Shown in pieces: positions 1 to 5,945 of a DNA stretch of 48,760 bases; within the stretch, counting starts at the first letter, position 1; every line of letters starts with the position of its first letter. The notes under the pieces are model-generated. The model had not been told where the DNA came from. It saw nothing but the letters and a program-made list of their open reading frames with translations, and ran no database searches. Position numbers and translations under genes: made by a program. Location: the IMG/VR virus record IMGVR_UViG_3300006162_000019, positions 1 through 48,760 of that record; one strand, given 5' to 3'. Source of the DNA: a virus.

Positions 1-120
1 GAATGAGACAGAGTCCTGTGAAAATAAGTCCAGAGGGACCAAATTTTGTGACGACAAGATCCGCGATCACGATTGCTGCTAAATAGGTGGCAACTAAAAA
101 CGGACCCATCACTCACCCAT
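1..120. repeat. Left copy of 120-bp terminal redundancy (circle overlap)
   Basis: The first 120 bases are identical to bases 48641-48760. The reading frames continue smoothly across the join: the ParB-like gene stop and the transporter start overlap here. This fits an assembly overlap of a circular or circularly permuted molecule rather than a biological short terminal repeat. Unique length is 48,640 bp. Confidence 0.95.
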
Positions 121-777
121 GATATGATTGTCAGGAGTTTGGGCAAGGACCTGGAGCATTGCCTCAAAAGGCATCACCATTGAAACTTCTTTTGGGTCGT
201 CATCTGGATGAAGTATTTTTTTAAAACGAGTCATCTGCTCATCAAATTGCTCTTTCAGTTCGGCTGGCACCTTAATTTCAATCGTTTCCCACTGTTCACT
301 GTCACCGGACCCACCTCCAGGGCTAGAAGGTAAATTCGCCCAGTCGTCGCTAATTCCAGCAATAATTTGATCAAATTCAAAGTCGTGTACCGGCAAAACG
401 GACAAAATCTCTTCCTTTGACATCGATTCCAATAAATCGGTGTAAAGGTCTTTTAATTTTACTTTATCATCAGTTCCGTTGATTCGGTTGATTTTCTGAC
501 CAAGGAGTTCAGCTCTTTGCCTAGACATGGGCCCAAGGTTATTGACTACGATGGTTTTTTCACCCATCTCGCCCGCGGCCTTCCATCTGTGCTCACCATC
601 CACGATCTCAAGCTCGCCTTCTTCGTTCACCCTCACTAGGACTGGCAGGACTTGGCCCTCATCATGGAGCGAAAGCTTTTGTCTTTCGAAAACAAACTCT
701 GGTTGGACGTTAGGATTCCAAGGATTGGGCTTGATCTGATCGATCGGCAATTCTTGAATGTTGAAGTTTTTTTTCAT
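109..777 (-). CDS. ParB-like nuclease-fold protein of the DNA-modification cluster
   Basis: A 222-residue protein with an N-terminal ParB/Srx-type domain: the DQIKPNPWNPN segment near residue 15, then the GEHRWKAAGEMG signature near residues 62-73, followed by a helical middle and an acidic glycine/serine linker. Such ParB-fold proteins often accompany DpdA in phage 7-deazaguanine clusters; whether it binds DNA or cleaves nucleotides cannot be read here. I start at 777, not the upstream in-frame ATG at 789, because that ATG overlaps the GAGGTG ribosome site. It overlaps the dpdA end by 68 bp, and its TGA shares one base with the ATG of the transporter across the circle junction, so it is probably co-translated with both. 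Confidence 0.8.
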   Translation of the reverse strand: MKKNFNIQELPIDQIKPNPWNPNVQPEFVFERQKLSLHDEGQVLPVLVRVNEEGELEIVDGEHRWKAAGEMGEKTIVVNNLGPMSRQRAELLGQKINRINGTDDKVKLKDLYTDLLESMSKEEILSVLPVHDFEFDQIIAGISDDWANLPSSPGGGSGDSEQWETIEIKVPAELKEQFDEQMTRFKKILHPDDDPKEVSMVMPFEAMLQVLAQTPDNHIMGE

Positions 778-1681
778 GTGGCACCTCATAAGGCTTTTTT
801 GTGTTTAGTTTTAATTGGTATTTTTGAAATGAAGTTGCCGAAAAAACAAGCTGCAAAAAGTAGTCGCGCTGCTTATCCGTCTTGCCGACTAAAAACTCTT
901 TCAGCTCATCGTTCTTTTCAATTAGAAGCTTTGTTTCTTCTTTAAAAAGATCCAAATATTTTTGATCCGATTTTCGGCCAAGATATTTTTGTTGTATCCT
1001 GCCATCCATGTAGAAGTGGCATCTTGCGTGTCGAACACAGTATGTCCATGAAGACGAGTCGCAGCTGTAGGCTGTATTTGTCTCCATAGTTTCCATAACG
1101 GTATTTCCAAGCAAATGAATCTTTGGTACTTTTCCAACATTTTTTTGAATCTTGTAAAGAAGATCATTCACGACATCTTGATATCTTGTTTTTTTATCTT
1201 TGCAAAGGATTCTAATTTCTGGAACCGAAAGAGCGATGTAGTTATATTTTTCAGCAAGTTTAAAAAGACCATCAATTGTCTCTTCTAAATGCCAAACGTA
1301 CAAAGTTGGTATTCCAGAGTCTTCAAAGTGTTTTCGAAACTCCCACAGCTGGTTGATTGGAAGTATTTTGTGTGTGTCCATCTCAACAATCGTTAAACGA
1401 TTTACACCAAATTGTTTTGCAGTTTTTATGTAGTTTTTAGTGTACTCAAGAAGTTCTGAATAAGAGTAGGTCTTACCCTTACCAGCTCCAAACATCATCG
1501 TGAAAAGTCCGGAGTCACAAATCACTTCTTGATCTCTTTTATTCATAAGGCTGAAAAGTGTTTTTGCATCCGACATTTTACTTCCTAAATGATAATAGGA
1601 AAATAAAATATTCTTGATGCCAGCAAAGCTCGACGCTTGATATGGTATCAAACCCTCACAGCCAGCCATAAATATCTTCAT
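710..1681 (-). CDS. dpdA: DpdA-like DNA-guanine transglycosylase (7-deazaguanine insertion into DNA)
   Basis: A 323-residue protein resembling the short phage DpdA enzymes, TGT-related base-exchange enzymes that replace guanine in DNA with a 7-deazaguanine. Seen directly: the N-terminal [10 protein letters not shown] strand, a conserved ICDSGLFTMMFG motif whose Asp56 would bind base or act in catalysis, and a CDSSSWTYCVRHAR segment in the C-terminal half typical of the family. The start overlaps the previous gene's stop as ATGA, indicating translational coupling. Its place after queD, queE, folE and a small T-fold-like gene gives the functional context: the upstream genes make the base and this protein inserts it. 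The exact inserted base and target motif are unknown. Confidence 0.85.
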   Translation of the reverse strand: MKIFMAGCEGLIPYQASSFAGIKNILFSYYHLGSKMSDAKTLFSLMNKRDQEVICDSGLFTMMFGAGKGKTYSYSELLEYTKNYIKTAKQFGVNRLTIVEMDTHKILPINQLWEFRKHFEDSGIPTLYVWHLEETIDGLFKLAEKYNYIALSVPEIRILCKDKKTRYQDVVNDLLYKIQKNVGKVPKIHLLGNTVMETMETNTAYSCDSSSWTYCVRHARCHFYMDGRIQQKYLGRKSDQKYLDLFKEETKLLIEKNDELKEFLVGKTDKQRDYFLQLVFSATSFQKYQLKLNTKKPYEVPHEKKLQHSRIADRSDQAQSLES

Positions 1682-2019
1682 ACTGAAAACTCCACAACAG
1701 CTGAGTTCTCGCCATCCTCAGACACCTCAATCTCCATATCGCGAAATCCGTAAGCGTTTTGAAGAAAAGTCAGGACTTCTTTTGCGATCATTTCGCAAGA
1801 CCATCCATTCATTTCTCCATCTTTAAATCTCTCTTTAAGTTTTCTTTGAACTAAAAAGAATTCAAGCTCTCTGTCGTCATGACTGACTTCGATTTTGGCC
1901 TCGCATTTAAATAAATGGCGGTGATTATGTCTGAGAAATTCAACATCAACAGGAGCATCAGCGTAAAAATGAAACCCTTCAAATTGCCACCTAACTATGA
2001 TTGAAGTCTTTGTCTTCAT
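1678..2019 (-). CDS. Small T-fold (QueD-like) protein of the 7-deazaguanine cluster
   Basis: A 113-residue protein. It looks like a minimal T-fold related to QueD: a [17 protein letters not shown] strand resembles the HGH zinc strand of QueD, a [12 protein letters not shown] helix resembles the PTAENLA helix, and EVSEDGEN near the end resembles the WETSN strand. The zinc and catalytic residues are only partly matched, so it may be a divergent enzyme, a regulatory subunit, or unrelated. It overlaps folE and dpdA by ATGA on both sides, so it belongs to the pathway operon. The T-fold assignment is inference from motif order; a fold search is needed to settle it. Confidence 0.7.
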   Translation of the reverse strand: MKTKTSIIVRWQFEGFHFYADAPVDVEFLRHNHRHLFKCEAKIEVSHDDRELEFFLVQRKLKERFKDGEMNGWSCEMIAKEVLTFLQNAYGFRDMEIEVSEDGENSAVVEFSV

Positions 2020-2681
2020 CGAACTACCGTTTTTAAAAATTCAGTGCGCGCTGAGTGATCTGTTTTAAATACACCCCTGACATCAGTCGTGGTGGTCTCT
2101 GATTCCATATCTCTTACTCCACGGCTTATCACGCAATAATGCTTGGCCTTAATATGGACAGCAATATCCTCAGTCTCAAGAATTGCCTCTAAAGCATCAG
2201 CTACTTGTTTCACCAATCGTTCTTGGACTTGTGGTCTCTTTGAAAAGTAATCAACAATTCGATTGATTTTAGAAAGTCCAATCACCTTAGATTTTGGAAT
2301 GTAGGCCACCGTTGCGTAACCATCAATTGTCACAAAGTGATGCTCGCAAACTGAAAGAACTCTGATTCCATTTACTGAAACCATTTCGTTGCACTTCATT
2401 TTATTTTCAATGCAAGTGATCTTTGGGAAGTTTTCAGCTTTCAATCCAGAAAAGAACTCATGAACGTACATCTTAGCGATTCGCTTTGGAGTGTCCTGAA
2501 GTGAGTCATCTGACAAATCAAGCCCCAAGGATTGCATCACTTTTGTCATGTGATGGGTGATTCGAGCGACCTTTTGTTTATCGGTGAGCTTATTGTCCTT
2601 AAAAGGAGTTGGTGTGACTTGTGAAAGCCATTTCTTTACTTGATGTTCACGAACTTGTGAGTCTGAAGACTTACGCGCCAC
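2016..2681 (-). CDS. folE: GTP cyclohydrolase I
   Basis: A 221-residue type I GTP cyclohydrolase, converting GTP to dihydroneopterin triphosphate, the first step towards 7-deazaguanines and also folate. The diagnostic [12 protein letters not shown] motif supplies zinc ligands Cys112 and His115, and [12 protein letters not shown] supplies Cys183. The [17 protein letters not shown] helix is highly typical. The start is GTG at 2681, preceded by AAGGAGAA at good spacing. It overlaps the queE end by 46 bp, and its stop overlaps the next start as ATGA. A phage copy next to queD and queE points to base synthesis rather than folate supply. Confidence 0.95.
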   Translation of the reverse strand: MARKSSDSQVREHQVKKWLSQVTPTPFKDNKLTDKQKVARITHHMTKVMQSLGLDLSDDSLQDTPKRIAKMYVHEFFSGLKAENFPKITCIENKMKCNEMVSVNGIRVLSVCEHHFVTIDGYATVAYIPKSKVIGLSKINRIVDYFSKRPQVQERLVKQVADALEAILETEDIAVHIKAKHYCVISRGVRDMESETTTTDVRGVFKTDHSARTEFLKTVVR

Positions 2682-3232
2682 TTTGGATTCTCCTTGATAA
2701 ATTGTTCAATTTTAGAAAATGATTCATGTAATTTATTAAATTCAGGACTGAGTGAAAGCCTTGCGTTTGGATTTAAATTCTGATGATTCTCAAAATACTT
2801 TGCATTAGCGAAATCAAAACCATCATCCACAACAAGCTTCAGTTCAGAGCACTTTTCAAGAGCATCTAAATCCACTTGATAGTTACTGTCTCTCTTTGGT
2901 GAAACAGTCACAAAATCAATTCCATCAACTATTGGAAACATCCCATTTGTTTCACAGGCAATTTCAAATCCAAGTTTTTTCAATTGCTCAATAATTCTTG
3001 GTGTCTGCTTATTCATCATTGGTTCACCGCCAGTGATGACTGCAAATTTTGATGGCTCGCCAAGAGCGTATTTTTCAAGATATGACTCTTCGTATTCCAA
3101 AAAAGTATTAAATTCAGTATCACACCAAGTGCATTTTAAATTGCAATACGGAAGCCTAACAAAGAGTGCCCGTCTTCCCCAGTGAGCTCCTTCACCTTGA
3201 AACGTCCAAAAAAGATCAACCAGCCTATACAA
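2636..3232 (-). CDS. queE: 7-carboxy-7-deazaguanine synthase (radical SAM)
   Basis: A 198-residue QueE, which contracts 6-carboxy-tetrahydropterin to 7-carboxy-7-deazaguanine (CDG) using a 4Fe-4S cluster and S-adenosylmethionine. Seen: the [20 protein letters not shown] opening, the cluster triad Cys30, Cys34 and Cys37 in [13 protein letters not shown], and the [11 protein letters not shown] glycine motif that binds SAM. The start codon is TTG at 3232, four bases after a strong GGAGGTG, and it overlaps the queD stop. The length matches short QueE enzymes. Motif agreement leaves little doubt about the reaction. Confidence 0.95.
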   Translation of the reverse strand: MYRLVDLFWTFQGEGAHWGRRALFVRLPYCNLKCTWCDTEFNTFLEYEESYLEKYALGEPSKFAVITGGEPMMNKQTPRIIEQLKKLGFEIACETNGMFPIVDGIDFVTVSPKRDSNYQVDLDALEKCSELKLVVDDGFDFANAKYFENHQNLNPNARLSLSPEFNKLHESFSKIEQFIKENPKWRVSLQTHKFVNIK

Positions 3233-3650
3233 GTGACACCTCCACGAAGCAATTGCTCGTCTCCCAAAGTTTTATTTTCGTGATGGTGACTGTATCGTTT
3301 CTGAGCAAATAGTTTCCTTGCTCTAAAAGATACGAAGCTAAATTTTCAGCAGTTGGATTGAATGGAACAATGTAAGGCTTTTTAAGGCCATCACACTTTT
3401 GGATGTGAATAAGGTTTGGATCTTGGGCCCAAAGGATCATGTTGTGGTCCCAATGCTCATCAATCCAAGCACCGATCTTTTGTTTTATCACTCCAAAATC
3501 TATGATTCGACCAAGCTCATCCAGTTTATCGGCTTCACAGTAAATCTCAGCCTTGTATTCATGGCCGTGAAGAGTTCGGCACTTTGATTCATGGTTCACA
3601 ACCCTGTGACCAGCATCAAATTTAATTATTCGGACAGCCTGTGTTTTCAT
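3225..3650 (-). CDS. queD: 6-carboxy-5,6,7,8-tetrahydropterin synthase
   Basis: A 141-residue QueD of the T-fold family, turning dihydroneopterin triphosphate into 6-carboxy-tetrahydropterin. Zinc ligands are His15 (FDAGHRV), His28 and His30 (LHGHEYKAEIY), Cys24 is the catalytic cysteine, and Glu130 in KLWETSN is the substrate glutamate. An open frame continues further upstream, but the ATG at 3650 follows GAGG and begins the conserved domain, so I use it. It is the first gene of the modification cluster; about 180 bp separate it from the next minus-strand gene, so a promoter probably lies in 3651-3735. Confidence 0.95.
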   Translation of the reverse strand: MKTQAVRIIKFDAGHRVVNHESKCRTLHGHEYKAEIYCEADKLDELGRIIDFGVIKQKIGAWIDEHWDHNMILWAQDPNLIHIQKCDGLKKPYIVPFNPTAENLASYLLEQGNYLLRNDTVTITKIKLWETSNCFVEVSLV

Positions 3651-3735
3651 TAAAACCTCAATAGTAGTTTGATAGTTTTTAAAGGTTTTCGCAAAAAAGG
3701 CTTTCGCGCAAGACATTTCTGTGTAAAATGGGCTT

Positions 3736-3900
3736 ATGGTATGTAAAAGCTGCAATGGACGAAAAAAGCTGGTTCGCACTCGAAGTGGAGCCTATTTGCC
3801 TAAACGATTAGCAGATGAGCTTGAAGAGTCTCGTCAGCGGATCTCAACACCCAAGCCGTCTGCTGAAAGTGTCACCAAAAAGCCGCCCGCTTCCAAATGA
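3736..3900 (+). CDS. Possible 54-residue Zn-binding-like protein on the plus strand
   Basis: An isolated plus-strand frame inside the only sizeable gap of this region. It opens MVCKSCNGRKKLVRT, a CxxC start reminiscent of small phage zinc-ribbon-like proteins, followed by a basic helical stretch. The last 67 bp are antisense to the 3834-4220 gene. No convincing Shine-Dalgarno sequence was seen; a TAAAAT box lies just upstream at 3724-3729, which would allow a nearly leaderless message. It may be real or chance, and the minus-strand neighbour is the better-supported gene. Confidence 0.35.
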   Translation: MVCKSCNGRKKLVRTRSGAYLPKRLADELEESRQRISTPKPSAESVTKKPPASK

Positions 3901-4220
3901 TCGTGCTTTGATTCCTTCATGTGTTTGTAAAGGGCATCTCTCAATTGCTTGGCGTATTTGATTTCTTGCTCAGCCTTATTTTGGCAAAATTTTGACGACT
4001 GCATAAGCCCACCAGCATTGTTTTCAAGCATCGTGATAGCAAGAGCCACCTCGCCTGGATTTGTTTTTGATTCGTGAGCGAGTAAAGAATCAAACCTGTC
4101 ATTGATTGGCTTCACATGATGGACGATCTCTTCTTTTGGAGTGTTATTCGCAATGCACGTATCAAAGATCATCGCAGCTCCAGCTCTTAGGCCGACAATC
4201 ATATCGTAAAATCTTTTCAT
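3834..4220 (-). CDS. Hypothetical helical protein, 128 residues
   Basis: I do not recognise this protein. It appears mostly alpha-helical, has no signal or membrane segment, and contains scattered histidines and two cysteines. Its ATG overlaps the stop of the DUF5675 gene as ATGA, so it is translated from the same message as the probable lysis genes. It is the last minus-strand gene before the gap that precedes queD. Confidence 0.75.
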   Translation of the reverse strand: MKRFYDMIVGLRAGAAMIFDTCIANNTPKEEIVHHVKPINDRFDSLLAHESKTNPGEVALAITMLENNAGGLMQSSKFCQNKAEQEIKYAKQLRDALYKHMKESKHDHLEAGGFLVTLSADGLGVEIR

Positions 4221-4612
4221 GGATCGACCTGCAAAGTGAATTCATCCGTGTCAGTTAAAGCGTCCATGAATTTTTTAAAAGTCTCTCTTGAATCAAGAAT
4301 CATGTGCTCAGTCCGTCCAGTGCCTAAAAGCACACACCCTTCAGAGTCATTATTGAAATTGCCCCAGTGAAACAAGACATCGATGTGACCAACCACTCCA
4401 GTGATCTCAAAAGTGGTGAAATCTTCAGTCATGTTATGCAATCGATGCTCGCCTTTTTTGCATAAATATGCACCACGAGGAATTTTTGGCATCCAATTTC
4501 CGGCGTAGTTTTGATAGGCGTGTTCTAAGGTGTCAGCGATCTTAGTCCCATCATCTTCAAATAATTCACCGAAAATACCTTGAGCGGTTCGCTCTCGTCG
4601 AACAAGTTTCAT
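4217..4612 (-). CDS. DUF5675 family protein, possible cell-wall-active enzyme
   Basis: A 131-residue protein matching the DUF5675 pattern: a KIPRGAYLCKKGEH stretch, then GHIDVLFHWGNFNNDSEGCVLLG, placing His82 and Cys93 in the arrangement this family shares with L,D-transpeptidase-like folds. DUF5675 proteins are common near phage lysis genes; whether it cuts or links peptidoglycan is not established. I choose the ATG at 4612, after GGGGG, over the upstream ATG at 4630. It lies downstream of a lipoprotein and small membrane proteins, supporting an envelope role. A structured element occupies its upstream leader. Confidence 0.8.
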   Translation of the reverse strand: MKLVRRERTAQGIFGELFEDDGTKIADTLEHAYQNYAGNWMPKIPRGAYLCKKGEHRLHNMTEDFTTFEITGVVGHIDVLFHWGNFNNDSEGCVLLGTGRTEHMILDSRETFKKFMDALTDTDEFTLQVDP

Positions 4613-4649
4613 CTGACCCCCAGAAATCATTTTCTAACAGAAAAGAAAG

Positions 4650-4704
4650 TGATGGGCAATCTCGTCCATGAGAACCGAGGACTTTGTTTGCTCGGTGCCC
4701 ATCA
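4650..4704 (-). other. Three-way-junction inverted repeat in the leader of the DUF5675 gene
   Basis: A perfect 9-bp stem pairs 4650-4658 (TGATGGGCA) with 4696-4704. Two smaller hairpins sit inside: 4660-4663 with 4670-4673 (TCTC/GAGA) and 4675-4679 with 4691-4695 (CCGAG/CTCGG). Read on the minus strand it is followed by a pyrimidine-rich CTTTCTTTTCT tract. It could be a weak terminator or attenuator, a processing site or a protein-binding site. Confidence 0.5.
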
Positions 4705-4721
4705 TTTAAGATTGTAACAGA

Positions 4722-4970
4722 CTATTGCTTTGGAATGGAAGACTCACAATACATTAAAAGCAATTGAGCATCGGTTGGCGATAGGCAGACAAACTTGTCC
4801 ATGCTGGTGATTGGGATAAATCCTTTAGAGTTTTGTTTTTCATCATAGGATTCGGCCCCAATCTTCGGTCCATCGATGATGTAGACGTTCATTGCTAATT
4901 GGTGGCGGCATCCAACTAAAGAGAGTGTGAGACCTAAAATAAGACCGCTAGTAAAGGTGAGCAATCGCAT
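4722..4970 (-). CDS. Small lipoprotein of the probable lysis region
   Basis: An 82-residue protein with a signal sequence ending in a lipobox, LVGC at residues 18-21, so Cys21 should be lipidated and the mature 62 residues anchored in a membrane. The ATG at 4970 follows AAAGGAG at 7-base spacing; an upstream TTG in frame is rejected. The mature part has three further cysteines and no proline-rich Rz1-like tail, so an outer spanin role is possible but not shown. It overlaps the preceding gene by 23 bp. Confidence 0.75.
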   Translation of the reverse strand: MRLLTFTSGLILGLTLSLVGCRHQLAMNVYIIDGPKIGAESYDEKQNSKGFIPITSMDKFVCLSPTDAQLLLMYCESSIPKQ

Positions 4971-5181
4971 CGGCAATCTCCTTTGCGGCCTGTTGTCTTT
5001 CGTCTTGAGTTTGGGCCTGTTGAAGCGTACTCATTGCGCTTCCAAGCCTTACAGTGAAGTTTTTCACTTGATCTGGGTCTGTTCCTTCAATTGCCTGAAG
5101 AAGGTCATGAAGTAGCTGAATAAGTTCGGGAGCGGCCTTGGTGATAGCCAAGACAATCGCCCCCAATAATTCTGGACTCAC
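4948..5181 (-). CDS. Hypothetical helical protein, 77 residues
   Basis: Not recognised. It has an amphipathic N-terminal helix and a glutamine-rich C-terminal helix (TLQQAQTQDERQQAAKE). The start is GTG overlapping the previous stop as GTGA. There is no cleavable signal. It sits among small membrane-associated genes, so a part in lysis is possible but is only positional inference. Confidence 0.7.
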   Translation of the reverse strand: MSPELLGAIVLAITKAAPELIQLLHDLLQAIEGTDPDQVKNFTVRLGSAMSTLQQAQTQDERQQAAKEIADAIAHLY

Positions 5182-5507
5182 GCCTTTAGTGCCTTAAATA
5201 AAGCAGCAAGGTCTGGAAGCATTTTCAAAAGATCATTAATCACAGGGAATGAAGCATCAACAATTGCCTTCATTTTTGAGCTTTCAATTGCCAGATCAGC
5301 GGACATCTCAGCAATTAACGCCTCATAATCAGCAAGCTCAAGGTCTTTGGCTTGTTGAGGAATGCTGCCAAGTTGTGGGAGCATGACGATAATATCTGGC
5401 AATACGTTTTGAAATTTTGCTAAATTCAAAGACCCAGAACTCAAATCATTCACAACGTCCGCAACTACTTTAATCGCGCTTTTCAGTGCTGATAGATCCT
5501 TTGCCAT
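5178..5507 (-). CDS. Hypothetical helical protein, 109 residues
   Basis: Not recognised. Leucine- and alanine-rich amphipathic helices run along its length without a clear transmembrane span. ATG at 5507 follows AAAGGAG. It overlaps the end of the two-span membrane gene by 38 bp and continues into the next gene by GTGA overlap. The similarity in composition to the 77-residue neighbour suggests that the two may interact, which is only inference. Confidence 0.75.
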   Translation of the reverse strand: MAKDLSALKSAIKVVADVVNDLSSGSLNLAKFQNVLPDIIVMLPQLGSIPQQAKDLELADYEALIAEMSADLAIESSKMKAIVDASFPVINDLLKMLPDLAALFKALKA

Positions 5508-5676
5508 TGATTTTCTCCTTTAAAAAAAATGTAATACATAATGTAATACAAACAAAAATAAGTTGAATTTTAGATCCAGCTCCAAGTGGTTTTTTATGAC
5601 CAAGCCACGCCTCAATGATTTCATTGATTCCGATGACAATTGCTCCTGCGATTAAATGTTCATCTGTGCACATCAT
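5470..5676 (-). CDS. Small two-span membrane protein, holin candidate
   Basis: A 68-residue protein with two hydrophobic segments, LIAGAIVIGINEIIEAWLG and IQLIFVCITLCITFFL, joined by a short basic loop, and a charged C-terminus. This size and topology fit a small holin, but no family-specific motif confirms it. Start ATG at 5676 overlaps the previous stop as ATGA; a second ATG at 5673 is possible. Position next to a lipoprotein and the DUF5675 gene supports a lysis role. Confidence 0.6.
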   Translation of the reverse strand: MMCTDEHLIAGAIVIGINEIIEAWLGHKKPLGAGSKIQLIFVCITLCITFFLKEKINGKGSISTEKRD

Positions 5677-5933
5677 AAATTTTCATCCATGATTTCTTCT
5701 CGGATTTTCGGCCATTCATCTTTAGCGATAAGCTTGATCGCAGCATAATATCGTCTCAAATCAGTACGGAGCTTGATAATTTCAGCCTTTAGTTCTGTGA
5801 CACTGATTTCGGTGATATCGGATTTTCCCTTCCAGACACCCCAAGCAAATTCAGCCACTCTAAAAAATAAATGCAGAAGCAGAATGATTCCAACATAGAG
5901 CAGGCCATGTTTTGAACTTAACAGTTCTTCCAA
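5673..5933 (-). CDS. Single-span membrane protein with coiled coil, spanin-like candidate
   Basis: An 86-residue protein: an N-terminal transmembrane span (LLYVGIILLLHLFF) followed by a charged helix rich in Glu, Lys and Arg likely to coil. An inner-membrane anchor plus periplasmic or cytoplasmic coil resembles an inner spanin or a phage membrane adaptor, but the assignment is tentative. The start is TTG at 5933, four bases after AGGAGG. It leads the small membrane-gene group downstream of the last fibre-like gene. Confidence 0.65.
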   Translation of the reverse strand: MEELLSSKHGLLYVGIILLLHLFFRVAEFAWGVWKGKSDITEISVTELKAEIIKLRTDLRRYYAAIKLIAKDEWPKIREEIMDENL

Positions 5934-5945
5934 TGGCCCTCCTGA

